21,799 nucleotides of DNA from assembly GCA_003241215.1 (NCBI GenBank), contig QFOL01000033.1, positions 1-21,799 of the forward strand, written 5' to 3'. Of the stretch, positions 1-7,311 are shown in pieces. Origin of the DNA: Agrobacterium fabrum (lineage in GTDB: Bacteria > Pseudomonadota > Alphaproteobacteria > Rhizobiales > Rhizobiaceae). The notes beneath the pieces are model-generated. The model was not told the origin of the DNA and ran no database searches. It was given only the letters and a program-made list of their open reading frames with translations. The translations under genes and the position numbers were made by a program. Numbering within the stretch: the stretch's first letter is position 1; each line of letters begins with the position of its first letter.

Positions 1-88
1 CGAATTCGTCGAGCGCGACGTTGACGCCAAGGGCGCAGCCGACAAGGCTCGCGTTGCCGCTGAAGCTGCTGCTGCCGAAGCTGCATAA
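1..88 (+). CDS. rplQ: 50S ribosomal protein L17, C-terminal fragment
   Basis: Only the last 28 codons lie in the window, in the frame starting at base 2 and ending at TAA 86-88. The tail reads EFVERDVDAKGAADKARVAA and then runs into an Ala/Glu-rich end, typical of the extended L17 C-terminus in Rhizobiaceae. L17 is a structural protein of the large ribosomal subunit, and its gene normally closes the alpha operon after rpoA. The strong terminator right after the stop fits an operon end. The upstream part is cut off by the window edge, so identification rests on the short tail and the terminator context. Confidence 0.75.
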   Translation, partial: EFVERDVDAKGAADKARVAAEAAAAEAA

Positions 89-117
89 GGTTTGACGCCT
101 TTTCGGGCGTCATGAGT

Positions 118-151
118 AAAAAAAGCCGGGCGAGAGATCGCCCGGCTTTTT
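118..151. terminator. Bidirectional rho-independent terminator after rplQ
   Basis: A 12-bp perfect stem (121-132 with 139-150) carries a 6-nt loop AGAGAT. Its core is GCCGGGCG/CGCCCGGC. It is flanked by A118-A124 on the left and T147-T151 on the right, so it can terminate rplQ transcription rightward and the DUF817 gene leftward. A second, smaller hairpin lies just before it at 94-111 (GACGCC/GGCGTC, 6 bp) and has no T-run of its own. Confidence 0.9.
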
Positions 152-281
152 GCGTTTGGGTTGATGAAGGAGCAGCGTGAGAAGTCTAGCTTCTCCTGAG
201 CACTCCGGCGCACGCGCTCCAGCTCTCGCGCCTTGCGGGACGATATGGGCAATCCGCGGGCGTTTTGTGGGAGAGCCCATG

Positions 282-1154
282 CTACTCCGGAATGTGAATG
301 CGGGCCTTGATATGCTTGAGGTGTGCGACAATCGTGAAAGTCATGATGACCAGCAGCGACCATGAACTCCATTTGCCGATATGCACGACGGACCAGGCGC
401 CGAGCTGATCGGGATATTTCCAGATGCCGAAGAAGGTGGAGATATTTTCCGCCAGCCAGACGAAAAAGCCGATCAGGATGAAGGCGAGAAGTAGCGGCAT
501 CTTTCGATCCCGATCATAGGGGCGGAAGATCACCGTTGCGCGGGAGTAGAGCCCGATGGCGCAGGCGGCGATGTACCAACGGTAATCGCCGATGAAGTGA
601 TGGGTGAAGAAGTTGGCGTAAATGGCGATGCCGATGAGGGTCGCCATCCAGTAGGTGGGATAGTGGCGAATGCGCACATCCAGCAGCCGCCATGCCTGAA
701 TGATGTAGCTGCCGACGGCGGCATACATGAAACCGGAAAAGAGCGGCACGCCAAGGACTTTGCTATAGGCGAAATCCGGATAGGACCATGACTGGATGGC
801 GCTTGATGTCTTGAACACTTCCAGTGCGAAGCCGACGATATGGAACAGCAGGATAGCCTTGGCCTCGTCAAGCGTTTCGAGCCTGCTCCAGATCATGAAG
901 AACTGGATGGCGAGCGCAATGATCAGCAGCACGTCATAGCGGGGAATGCCGAGCACGCCGCCATGCGGCACCACGAAGATGGAAACGAAGAACAATCCCG
1001 CGAACATGCAGGCGCGGGCTTCCTTGATGCCGAAATACAGAAACTCGACGATAAAACGACTGATGCCCTTGAGTTCGCCCCAGGGATAGGTATCGCAGAG
1101 CAGATTGTCCAGGACGGAGAGGCGGCTTGCGGCCGGGCTTGGTGCTGTGCTCAT
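282..1154 (-). CDS. DUF817 family integral membrane protein
   Basis: A 290-residue protein with about eight hydrophobic segments, for example DVLLIIALAIQFFMIW and MPLLLAFILIGFFVWLAEN. It resembles the uncharacterised DUF817 inner-membrane family; no reaction is known for the family and none is assigned. The frame stays open to 1250, but I chose the ATG at 1154 (MSTAPSPAASRL). It has a GGGGA-type ribosome site about 6 nt upstream, and the longer forms would run into the divergent DUF2809 start. Its left end faces the bidirectional terminator at 118-151. Between that terminator and the stop lies about 130 bp with one small hairpin (179-195) and nothing else recognisable. The neighbouring membrane gene is divergent, with a 55-bp gap that must hold both promoters. 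Confidence 0.8.
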   Translation of the reverse strand: MSTAPSPAASRLSVLDNLLCDTYPWGELKGISRFIVEFLYFGIKEARACMFAGLFFVSIFVVPHGGVLGIPRYDVLLIIALAIQFFMIWSRLETLDEAKAILLFHIVGFALEVFKTSSAIQSWSYPDFAYSKVLGVPLFSGFMYAAVGSYIIQAWRLLDVRIRHYPTYWMATLIGIAIYANFFTHHFIGDYRWYIAACAIGLYSRATVIFRPYDRDRKMPLLLAFILIGFFVWLAENISTFFGIWKYPDQLGAWSVVHIGKWSSWSLLVIMTFTIVAHLKHIKARIHIPE

Positions 1155-1209
1155 TTCCGTCCCCGATCTCGGTTCGTCACCTTTCATACGAAAACCCAAA
1201 GGAATCCAT

Positions 1210-1638
1210 ATGGGCCTGCCGCGCATATCCCCATCTTGTTTCGCCCGCATCCGGCTTCTGGCGGCGGCGATGGTGGTGATCGTCTGCGGCCTTTGCCTGC
1301 GGAGCTTCGGTTACGACGTGGGACTGCCGTTCGTGGCGGTAAAATATGGCGGATCCGTGCTCTGGGGTGCGATGATCTATTTGCTGCTGGCAGCCTTCTT
1401 TCCATCCCGTTGGCGCGGCTATGAGGTTCACATCGCCATTTTTGCCGTCATCCTCGTGGAACTCATCCGGCTTGTTCATTTTCCGGCGCTGGATGCGTTT
1501 CGGGCAACGACGGCCGGTGCTTTGCTGCTCGGCCGTGTTTTTTCTCTGTGGAATATAGGCTGTTATGTCACGGGGATTGGGGTTGCCGCCATTATGGCCG
1601 GACGGGTCTCGCGCGTTTGGCTCTCTTCATCGACATGA
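1210..1638 (+). CDS. DUF2809 family small membrane protein
   Basis: A 142-residue, strongly hydrophobic protein with about four membrane segments. It carries a sequence (LRSFGYDVGLPFVAVKYGGS, then VLWGAMIYLLLAAFF) that looks like the uncharacterised DUF2809 family. ATG 1210 is preferred over upstream starts because AAAGGAA sits 5 nt before it. No function is known for the family. It diverges from the DUF817 gene, and its last 47 bp overlap the end of msrQ on the opposite strand. The overlap covers the C-terminal tails of both proteins (ending RVWLSSST here), which are unlikely to be functionally constrained. Confidence 0.75.
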   Translation: MGLPRISPSCFARIRLLAAAMVVIVCGLCLRSFGYDVGLPFVAVKYGGSVLWGAMIYLLLAAFFPSRWRGYEVHIAIFAVILVELIRLVHFPALDAFRATTAGALLLGRVFSLWNIGCYVTGIGVAAIMAGRVSRVWLSSST

Positions 1639-2242
1639 TCGAAGGCCGCAGCAGCCGATAGCCGAGCAATACCACCATCGTGCTGATATAAAACACCGGC
1701 TCCAGCGTGATCGACTTCCGCGCCAGCACGAAATGCAGCACGCCAACGATGAGCACGAGATAGACGAGTTTGTGCAGCGTGTTCCAGCGGCTGCCGAGTT
1801 TGCGGATCGACCAGCGGTTGGAGGTGAGCGCCAGCGGTATGAGCATGAGGAGCCCGGCCATGCCGAGCATGATATAGGGGCGTTTCAGGATATCGCCGGC
1901 GATGGAGCCGAGGATCAGGCCGCGATCCAGCACCAGATAGACGGTGAAATGGGCTAATACGTAATAAAAGGCGATCAGCCCCAGCGCCCGGCGATAGGCG
2001 ATGAGGTTGATGTTGAAGAGATCGCGCAGCGGCGTCACCAGAAGCCCGAGGCACAGGAAGCGCAGCGCCCAGATGCCGAGCAGGTGTTCGAAATCCTTGA
2101 CCGGATTGAAGCCGAGGCCGCCGGTTGCGGCGAGATAGAAATACCAGACACCCGGACAGAGGCCGATCACATAAAGCGACCAGATGGCCGCCGGCTGATA
2201 GCGCTTCGGCAGCGAGGGAAGAGAGGGCAGGGCGAAGGCCAT
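1592..2242 (-). CDS. msrQ: MsrQ, heme-binding membrane subunit of the MsrPQ methionine sulfoxide reductase
   Basis: A 216-residue multi-spanning membrane protein of the YedZ/MsrQ family. It passes electrons from the respiratory chain or a flavin reductase to periplasmic MsrP. Family hallmarks seen are GLGFNPVKDFEHLLGIWALR, TPLRDLFNINLIAYRRALGL, and histidines at 98 (LAHFTVY), 157 (NTLHKLV) and 170 (GVLHFVL), whose spacing suits heme ligation. The ATG at 2242 lies 2 nt after the msrP stop, indicating translational coupling. An in-frame TTG at 2248 would overlap that stop and is less likely. The gene is the second of a two-gene operon. Its basic tail (KRAKRARPVRP) overlaps the convergent DUF2809 gene. 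Confidence 0.93.
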   Translation of the reverse strand: MAFALPSLPSLPKRYQPAAIWSLYVIGLCPGVWYFYLAATGGLGFNPVKDFEHLLGIWALRFLCLGLLVTPLRDLFNINLIAYRRALGLIAFYYVLAHFTVYLVLDRGLILGSIAGDILKRPYIMLGMAGLLMLIPLALTSNRWSIRKLGSRWNTLHKLVYLVLIVGVLHFVLARKSITLEPVFYISTMVVLLGYRLLRPSIMSMKRAKRARPVRP

Positions 2243-2244
2243 GG

Positions 2245-3186
2245 TCAATAATTCGCTTTCAGGTCCATGCCGGCATAGAGGTTTGCCACCTCATCATAAC
2301 CGTTGAACATCAGGGTAGGGCGGTTCTGCGTGCCGAAGAAGCCGCCTTCGCCGATGCGCTGTTCCGTCGCCTGGCTCCAGCGCGGATGGTCCACATGCGG
2401 ATTGACGTTGGAATAGAAGCCGTATTCGCGGGCATTGGAGTTTTTCCAGGTCGTTTCCGGCTGTTTTTCGACCAGCGAAATGCGGACGATGGATTTGATG
2501 CCCTTGAAACCGTATTTCCACGGCACGACGAGGCGGATCGGCGCACCGTTCTGGTTCGGCAGGGTCTCTCCATAAAGCCCGACGGCGAGAATGGTGAGCG
2601 GATGGCGTGCCTCATCAAGGCGCAGGCCTTCGACATAGGGCCAGGAGAGCGGCTGGAACAGCCCGCTTTGCCCCGGCATTTCGTCCGGCCGCACCACGGT
2701 TTCGAAAGCGACATATTTCGCGCTGCCAAGCGGCTCCACCTTGTCGAGGAGGGTGGCGAGCGGGAAACCGATCCAGGGAATGACCATCGACCAGCCCTCG
2801 ACACAGCGCATGCGATAGGTGCGCTCCTCGAGAGGATTTTTCATCAGTTCTTCGATGCCGAATTCCTGCGGTTTGGAGACGAGGCCGTCCACCTTTACCG
2901 TCCATGGGGTCGGCTTGAACTTGCCGGAATTTTCCTTCGGGTCGGATTTCCCGACGCCGAATTCATAGAAATTATTGTAGCTGGTGACGGCGTCGAGCGG
3001 GGTGAGCTTTTCATCCAGCTTGTAGGCGCCGGGTTTTGCGGAAAGCGGTGCGGCAATCGCTTCGCGGCCGGCCAGCCCGATTGCCGCCAGCCCCGCCGCC
3101 GTGCCGAGGAAGCCACGTCTGGACAGGTAGATATTCTTCGGCGTGATTTCATTTGCCGAGATGAGGGGCGGGCGATAGGCGGGCAT
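2245..3186 (-). CDS. msrP: MsrP, periplasmic molybdopterin protein-methionine-sulfoxide reductase
   Basis: A 313-residue catalytic subunit of the MsrPQ system, which repairs oxidised methionines in periplasmic proteins. A Tat signal is visible at residues 22-28 (SRRGFLG) followed by a hydrophobic stretch ending REAIAAP, so the protein is exported folded with its molybdenum cofactor. The molybdenum-ligating cysteine is expected to be Cys128 in [14 protein letters not shown], a sulfite-oxidase-fold motif. The frame extends to 3285, but ATG 3186 ([10 protein letters not shown]) has a strong GGAGG 5-6 nt upstream and places the Tat motif at the right distance from the N-terminus. The gene is followed 2 nt later by msrQ. 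Its start faces ilvD across a 314-bp gap. Confidence 0.95.
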   Translation of the reverse strand: MPAYRPPLISANEITPKNIYLSRRGFLGTAAGLAAIGLAGREAIAAPLSAKPGAYKLDEKLTPLDAVTSYNNFYEFGVGKSDPKENSGKFKPTPWTVKVDGLVSKPQEFGIEELMKNPLEERTYRMRCVEGWSMVIPWIGFPLATLLDKVEPLGSAKYVAFETVVRPDEMPGQSGLFQPLSWPYVEGLRLDEARHPLTILAVGLYGETLPNQNGAPIRLVVPWKYGFKGIKSIVRISLVEKQPETTWKNSNAREYGFYSNVNPHVDHPRWSQATEQRIGEGGFFGTQNRPTLMFNGYDEVANLYAGMDLKANY

Positions 3187-3352
3187 TTCAACCTCCACAA
3201 AAGCCGGGTGCATCGGCGATAAATCGATTATGATAGTCAATACGGCCGCTGCACAGATATGTTTCAGCGCTCCGCGGAAAAACAACGGTCGGGTGACGGA
3301 AATCGCGCATTTGTGATGACGGCACGGTCCGATAGCAGGATGAAGATGAAGC

Positions 3353-3372
3353 GTACCGTACCGAACCGTACT
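3353..3372. repeat. Four tandem GTACC-like pentamers upstream of ilvD
   Basis: The 20 bases read GTACC GTACC GAACC GTACT: two exact and two one-mismatch copies of a 5-bp unit. They lie about 130 bp before the ilvD ATG, in the gap shared with divergent msrP. The function is unknown. They could be a protein-binding array or only a local slippage product. Confidence 0.6.
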
Positions 3373-3401
3373 GTTTTGCCCGAAGGTGACAGTGACAGGG
3401 C

Positions 3402-3480
3402 TTGCGGTTTGCGCTAGAAAAACCGCAAAATAGGGCAGGAGCTCTTTTTACCGCCTTAGCGGAAATGCGCTCCTCTGCCC
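3402..3480 (+). promoter_or_regulatory. Structured 5' leader of ilvD (two stem-loops)
   Basis: Two stem-loops precede the ilvD ribosome site (GAGGA, 3489-3493). The first is a perfect 9-bp stem, TTGCGGTTT (3402-3410) with AAACCGCAA (3420-3428), and a 9-nt loop. The second is longer: GGGCA/TGCCC (3433-3437 with 3476-3480) plus GGAGC/GCTCC (3438-3442 with 3469-3473) with a 2-nt bulge. It encloses a small CCGC-CTTA-GCGG hairpin (3451-3462). A 33-codon open frame from ATG 3316 to TAG 3415-3417 ends inside the first loop. It is not rich in Ile, Leu or Val codons, so classical attenuation is not supported. The pairing is read from the sequence; the regulatory role is inferred. Confidence 0.4.
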
Positions 3481-3500
3481 AAGAGATCGAGGAAAACACC

Positions 3501-5336
3501 ATGCCAGCCTATCGCTCCAGAACGACAACCCACGGCCGCAACATGGCGGGCGCGCGCGGCCTTTGGCGCGCCACCGGCATGAAGGACAGCGATTTCGGCA
3601 AGCCGATCATTGCTGTCGTCAATTCCTTCACGCAGTTCGTGCCGGGCCATGTGCATCTGAAGGATCTCGGCCAGCTGGTTGCCCGCGAAATCGAGGCGGC
3701 CGGCGGTGTCGCCAAGGAATTCAACACCATCGCGGTCGATGACGGTATCGCCATGGGCCATGATGGCATGCTCTATTCGCTGCCCTCGCGCGAGATCATC
3801 GCGGATTCCGTTGAATACATGGTCAATGCCCATTGCGCCGATGCGATGGTGTGCATTTCCAACTGCGACAAGATCACCCCCGGCATGCTGAATGCGGCGA
3901 TGCGCCTCAACATCCCCGCCGTCTTCGTCTCCGGCGGCCCCATGGAAGCGGGCAAGGTCGTGCTGCATGGCAAGACGGTGGCGCTCGATCTGGTCGATGC
4001 CATGGTTGCGGCTGCCGATGACAAGATTTCCGATGAGGACGTCAAGATCATCGAGCGTTCCGCCTGCCCGACCTGTGGTTCCTGTTCCGGCATGTTCACC
4101 GCCAATTCGATGAACTGTCTGACCGAGGCGCTCGGCCTGTCCTTGCCCGGTAACGGCTCGACGCTCGCCACCCATTCGGATCGCAAGCGCCTGTTCGTCG
4201 AGGCCGGCCATCTGATCGTCGATCTGGCGCGCCGTTATTACGAGCAGGACGACGAAACCGTTCTGCCGCGCACCATCGCCAACAAGGCGGCATTCGAAAA
4301 CGCCATGTCGCTGGATATCGCCATGGGCGGCTCCACCAACACGGTTCTGCATATTCTGGCGGCGGCGCATGAGGGCGGCGTTGATTTCGGCATGGAGGAC
4401 ATCGACCGTCTTTCCCGCAAGGTTCCCTGCCTTTCCAAGGTCGCGCCTGCCAAGCAGGACGTGCATATGGAAGACGTTCACCGCGCTGGCGGCATCATGC
4501 GCATTCTCGGCGAGCTGGAACGCGGCGGTCTCATCAATCGCGATACCTATACGGTGCATGAAGCGACGCTCGGCGACGCCATCGACCGCTGGGACATCAC
4601 CCGCACCAACAGCGAAACGGTGCGCCAGTTCTTCAAGGCGGCCCCCGGCGGCGTGCCGACGCAGGTGGCTTTCAGCCAGTCCTCGCGCTGGGACGATCTC
4701 GATACGGACGGCGAAAACGGCGTTATCCGCTCGGTCGAGAAGCCTTTCTCCAAGGATGGCGGTCTGGCCGTGCTTTACGGCAACATCGCGCTTGATGGCT
4801 GTATCGTGAAGACGGCGGGCGTCGACGAATCCATCCTGAAATTCACCGGCCCGGCGGTCGTCTACGAAAGCCAGGATGCGGCCGTGAAGGGCATTCTCGG
4901 CAATGAGGTCAAGGCGGGCGACGTCGTCGTCATCCGCTACGAAGGGCCGAAGGGCGGTCCGGGCATGCAGGAAATGCTCTATCCGACCAGCTACCTGAAA
5001 TCCAAGGGCCTCGGCAAAGCCTGCGCGCTGATCACCGACGGTCGTTTTTCGGGCGGCACGTCCGGCCTTTCCATCGGCCACGCCTCGCCGGAAGCGGCGC
5101 AGGGCGGCGCCATCGGCCTCGTGCGCCAGGGTGATCTGATCGAGATCGACATTCCGAACCGCACCATCAACCTGAAGGTCACCGACGCGGAACTGGCTTC
5201 GCGCCGTGCCGAGCAGGATGCGCAGGGCTGGAAGCCGGAAGCGCCGCGCAAGCGCAATGTCACAACGGCGCTGAAGGCCTATGCCGCCTTTGCATCGAGT
5301 GCGGACAAGGGTGCGGTGCGGATTTTGCCGGAGTAA
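3501..5336 (+). CDS. ilvD: Dihydroxy-acid dehydratase
   Basis: A 611-residue cytoplasmic iron-sulfur enzyme that dehydrates 2,3-dihydroxy-isovalerate and 2,3-dihydroxy-3-methylvalerate in valine and isoleucine synthesis. Length and sequence closely follow the E. coli enzyme, starting [20 protein letters not shown]. Family motifs visible are [12 protein letters not shown] with Cys122, [18 protein letters not shown] with Cys189, Cys192 and Cys195, and [20 protein letters not shown] near the C-terminus. The region near residue 49 reads FVPGHVHL without cysteine, as in the oxygen-labile E. coli-type enzyme rather than the three-cysteine [2Fe-2S] group. ATG 3501 is preferred over the open frame from 3402 because of GAGGA at 3489-3493 and the conserved N-terminus. 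The gene appears to be transcribed alone. Confidence 0.97.
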   Translation: MPAYRSRTTTHGRNMAGARGLWRATGMKDSDFGKPIIAVVNSFTQFVPGHVHLKDLGQLVAREIEAAGGVAKEFNTIAVDDGIAMGHDGMLYSLPSREIIADSVEYMVNAHCADAMVCISNCDKITPGMLNAAMRLNIPAVFVSGGPMEAGKVVLHGKTVALDLVDAMVAAADDKISDEDVKIIERSACPTCGSCSGMFTANSMNCLTEALGLSLPGNGSTLATHSDRKRLFVEAGHLIVDLARRYYEQDDETVLPRTIANKAAFENAMSLDIAMGGSTNTVLHILAAAHEGGVDFGMEDIDRLSRKVPCLSKVAPAKQDVHMEDVHRAGGIMRILGELERGGLINRDTYTVHEATLGDAIDRWDITRTNSETVRQFFKAAPGGVPTQVAFSQSSRWDDLDTDGENGVIRSVEKPFSKDGGLAVLYGNIALDGCIVKTAGVDESILKFTGPAVVYESQDAAVKGILGNEVKAGDVVVIRYEGPKGGPGMQEMLYPTSYLKSKGLGKACALITDGRFSGGTSGLSIGHASPEAAQGGAIGLVRQGDLIEIDIPNRTINLKVTDAELASRRAEQDAQGWKPEAPRKRNVTTALKAYAAFASSADKGAVRILPE

Positions 5337-5423
5337 GGTTCGGTCTCGGTTGGGGAAGGACCTAACCGCCCCGTTGTGCCGGACGGTTTGAGCTTGCTGA
5401 CAAAGGTCGAAAAGCTCTCATTT

Positions 5424-5508
5424 GTCATGCCCCGGGCCTGGCCCGAGCCTCTGCAACCGTTTGATTTATGTGATGTGGTGAGATCCTCGGGACGGGCCCG
5501 AGGTGACG
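5424..5508. repeat. Paired palindromic intergenic repeat (REP-like), copy 1
   Basis: Two GC-rich palindromes lie in inverted orientation about 30 nt apart. The left one (5424-5451) begins GTCATGCCCCGGGCCTGGCC. The right one (5483-5508) reads GATCCTCGGGACGGGC and then CCGAGGTGAC. The layout matches the better-conserved element at 12604-12677: outer GTCA/TGAC ends, inner GATC side and CCTCGGG cores. Such elements are common between genes in rhizobia. The rest of 5337-5768 holds a terminator at 5544-5565, a hairpin at 5694-5732, and otherwise AT-richer sequence without a recognisable gene. Confidence 0.7.
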
Positions 5509-5543
5509 CCGACTGTGGCGCGAGATTTATCATCGTTCAATCA

Positions 5544-5565
5544 GCCGCTCTTTGAGCGGCTTTTT
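5544..5565 (+). terminator. Rho-independent terminator downstream of ilvD
   Basis: A perfect 7-bp stem, GCCGCTC (5544-5550) with GAGCGGC (5554-5560), has a TTT loop and is followed directly by five T's (5561-5565). It lies about 210 bp after the ilvD stop, beyond the palindromic repeat, and before the next gene on the same strand. Confidence 0.85.
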
Positions 5566-5693
5566 GCTGCCCTGAAACCGGTGTGCGCTTTCGTTCACAA
5601 ACAGATTCAATTGCCTCAGAAGATGATTCTTTATCCTCCTTCAACCTGCTGTTTTAAAAATGAAAATTTGAAAATGCGGGTTCGCTGCCTCCC

Positions 5694-5732
5694 GCCCGGC
5701 AGTCACATTGGAGTGATGTTCAGCTGTCGGGC
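5694..5732 (+). other. Imperfect stem-loop before the serine hydrolase gene
   Basis: GCCCGGCAG (5694-5702) pairs with CTGTCGGGC (5724-5732) at 8 of 9 positions plus a G-U. An inner TCAC/GTGA pairing lies at 5703-5706 and 5713-5716. It is followed by CTTTT, so it could be a weak second terminator or a leader structure for the gene starting at 5769. Only the pairing is seen; its role is uncertain. Confidence 0.35.
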
Positions 5733-5768
5733 CTTTTCCAGAACTCCGCGATGCCTAACTTGATCTGC

Positions 5769-6770
5769 ATGAAAAGACGAACCGCACTCGCCCTTATCGC
5801 ATCCCTGCCTTTTGCGCCGCTTGCCCGCGCGCAAAGCACCGGCAATGGCATCCGTTTCGATCCGTTGCTGCGGGATGCGGATGCGCTTTCCAGCCTCAAG
5901 GCTGTCATCGTCAGCATCGACGGTGCGGAGGTCGCCAGCCGTGCCTATCATGGCGCCAGCCTTAACGGCTCCACCAACATCAAGTCGGCGTCGAAATCGG
6001 TCATTTCGGCGCTGGTCGGCATGGCGATTGACCGGAAGATACTGTCGGGTGCCGAGCAGCCGATTGCGACCATCCTGCGCGGCGATTTTCCGCAGAACCC
6101 CGATCCGCGGCTGGAACGGGTTACCATCGGTAACCTGTTGTCCATGCAATCCGGTCTGGAGCGCATGTCCGGCCCGAATTACGGCCGCTGGGTTGCCAGC
6201 CGCAACTGGGTGAGAATGGCGCTGGGCTCGGGTTTTGCCGGGGAGCCGGGCGGCGGCATGCTTTACTCCACCGGATCCACCCACCTGCTCTCGGCGATAT
6301 TGACCAGGGCATCGGGCCGCTCGACGCTTGCTCTCGCCCGCGACTGGTTCCGGCCGCTCGAGGGATTTTCCATCGGCGGCTGGGAGCGTGATCCGCAGGG
6401 CATTTATCTCGGCGGTAACCAGATGGCGATGACGGCGCGCTCATTGCTGGCATTCGGTGAGCTTTATCGTCTTGGCGGCGTGACATCCGGGGGTGAGCGG
6501 CTGATCTCGCAAGGCTGGATCGACCAGTCCTGGCAACAGCGCACCAATTCGGTCTTCAACGGCGACGGTTACGGTTATTGCTGGTTCATCAAGGAGATGG
6601 CGGGAGAAACTGTCTATTACGCCTGGGGTTATGGCGGGCAGATGCTCTACATCGTTCCCGCCAGACGGCTGTCCGTGGTTATGACCTCGCGTGAGGATGC
6701 ACCATCGGCCAGAACCGGTTATCGCGATCAGCTGCACGGCCTTATGGAGAATATCATCCGCGCGGCCTGA
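5769..6770 (+). CDS. Secreted serine hydrolase of the beta-lactamase / penicillin-binding-protein fold
   Basis: A 333-residue protein with an N-terminal export signal (MKRRTALALIASLPFAPLAR, cut probably after ARA at 21); the RR makes Tat export possible. Serine beta-lactamase-fold motifs are present: SxxK as S73-A-S-K76, Tyr166-Ser-Thr in MLYSTGSTHLL at the class C Tyr position, and GYGGQ (287-291) where class C enzymes and DD-peptidases have a KTG/HxG box. The family includes esterases, DD-peptidases and class C beta-lactamases. The substrate cannot be read from sequence, and resistance should not be assumed. ATG 5769 puts the signal peptide at the N-terminus; an ATG at 5751 is possible, and neither has a strong ribosome site. 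It converges on the LprI-like gene with 15 bp between stops. Confidence 0.82.
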   Translation: MKRRTALALIASLPFAPLARAQSTGNGIRFDPLLRDADALSSLKAVIVSIDGAEVASRAYHGASLNGSTNIKSASKSVISALVGMAIDRKILSGAEQPIATILRGDFPQNPDPRLERVTIGNLLSMQSGLERMSGPNYGRWVASRNWVRMALGSGFAGEPGGGMLYSTGSTHLLSAILTRASGRSTLALARDWFRPLEGFSIGGWERDPQGIYLGGNQMAMTARSLLAFGELYRLGGVTSGGERLISQGWIDQSWQQRTNSVFNGDGYGYCWFIKEMAGETVYYAWGYGGQMLYIVPARRLSVVMTSREDAPSARTGYRDQLHGLMENIIRAA

Positions 6771-6785
6771 CTGGCGCTGTATCGA

Positions 6786-7139
6786 TCAGAGAGGCCTGTT
6801 GATGCTCTGGAAGGCTTCGCCGAGCTTCTTCATCCGCTCGTCATAAGAGCCGGTCAGGCAGGCGACATCCGCTGCGCATTCCTGGCGTTTCTTCAGCCAT
6901 TGGCTCTGCTCGTCGCGCAGCGTGTCGCGGGCGCCCATGGCCATAAGCTGGGTGAGGATGTCGAAGGTGGTGGCCATCTTCACATCCTGATCGTTCAGGG
7001 CGCGGTTGTCGCAGATCGCCTTTTCATCCGACGCCAGATCGGGCTTCGTGCAATCGAAGCTGGCGGCGCCAGCGGGGGAGCCGAGAGCGACGGAAACGAG
7101 GAGGAGGCCGCAGGCCAGAAAAGTCTGTTTCAGATGCAT
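6786..7139 (-). CDS. LprI-like (DUF1311) small secreted protein, putative lysozyme inhibitor
   Basis: A 117-residue protein with a clear Sec signal peptide (MHLKQTFLACGLLLVSVALG, cut near AGA at residue 25). The mature part of about 90 residues has four cysteines (FDCTKPD, AICDNRAL, QECAADVACL). The pattern C-x(n)-ASDEKAICDNRALNDQD followed by LRDEQSQWLKKRQEC is typical of the LprI/DUF1311 family, where some members inhibit host lysozyme. The cysteines probably form disulfides in the periplasm. The substrate or partner here is unknown. It is divergent from the degP-type protease gene and convergent with the serine hydrolase, so three envelope-directed genes sit side by side. The ribosome site is weak. 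Confidence 0.8.
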   Translation of the reverse strand: MHLKQTFLACGLLLVSVALGSPAGAASFDCTKPDLASDEKAICDNRALNDQDVKMATTFDILTQLMAMGARDTLRDEQSQWLKKRQECAADVACLTGSYDERMKKLGEAFQSINRPL

Positions 7140-7311
7140 GTGTCGTCTCTTTCAAGGACAGTCGATGCGGATGAAACCAAAAAGGGGGGCCGCTGGTTCC
7201 AGCTGCCGCAACCGGCCTGAACAGGGAAAAGGCCGGCCATCATCTTGCCGCTCTTTGCTTTACAGGCTTTGGCGTTATAACTCCATCATACTGATGACGA
7301 TGAGGAATCAC

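Noticed and set aside
3316..3417. Classical branched-chain amino acid attenuator peptide before ilvD
   Set aside because: The 33-codon frame contains only scattered Val and Leu codons, with no run of Ile/Leu/Val, and no T-run terminator follows the hairpins.
3184..3515. Shared N-terminal MPAYR of MsrP and IlvD as a sign of duplication
   Set aside because: Only five residues agree. MPxYR is normal for IlvD and the proteins are otherwise unrelated, so it is coincidence.
3456..5081. A 541-codon minus-strand open frame opposite ilvD
   Set aside because: ilvD is certain and fills the interval. The reverse frame looks like a GC-rich shadow with no motif.
5769..6770. Calling the serine hydrolase a true class C beta-lactamase (ampC)
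   Set aside because: The SxxK serine is present, but the Tyr-box and C-terminal box differ from AmpC (YST, GYGGQ). The family is mostly esterases and peptidases.
7006..7311. N-terminal extension of the degP-type protease frame by about 100 residues
   Set aside because: It would place a signal peptide in the middle of the protein and overlap the divergent LprI-like gene. ATG 7312 has its own ribosome site.
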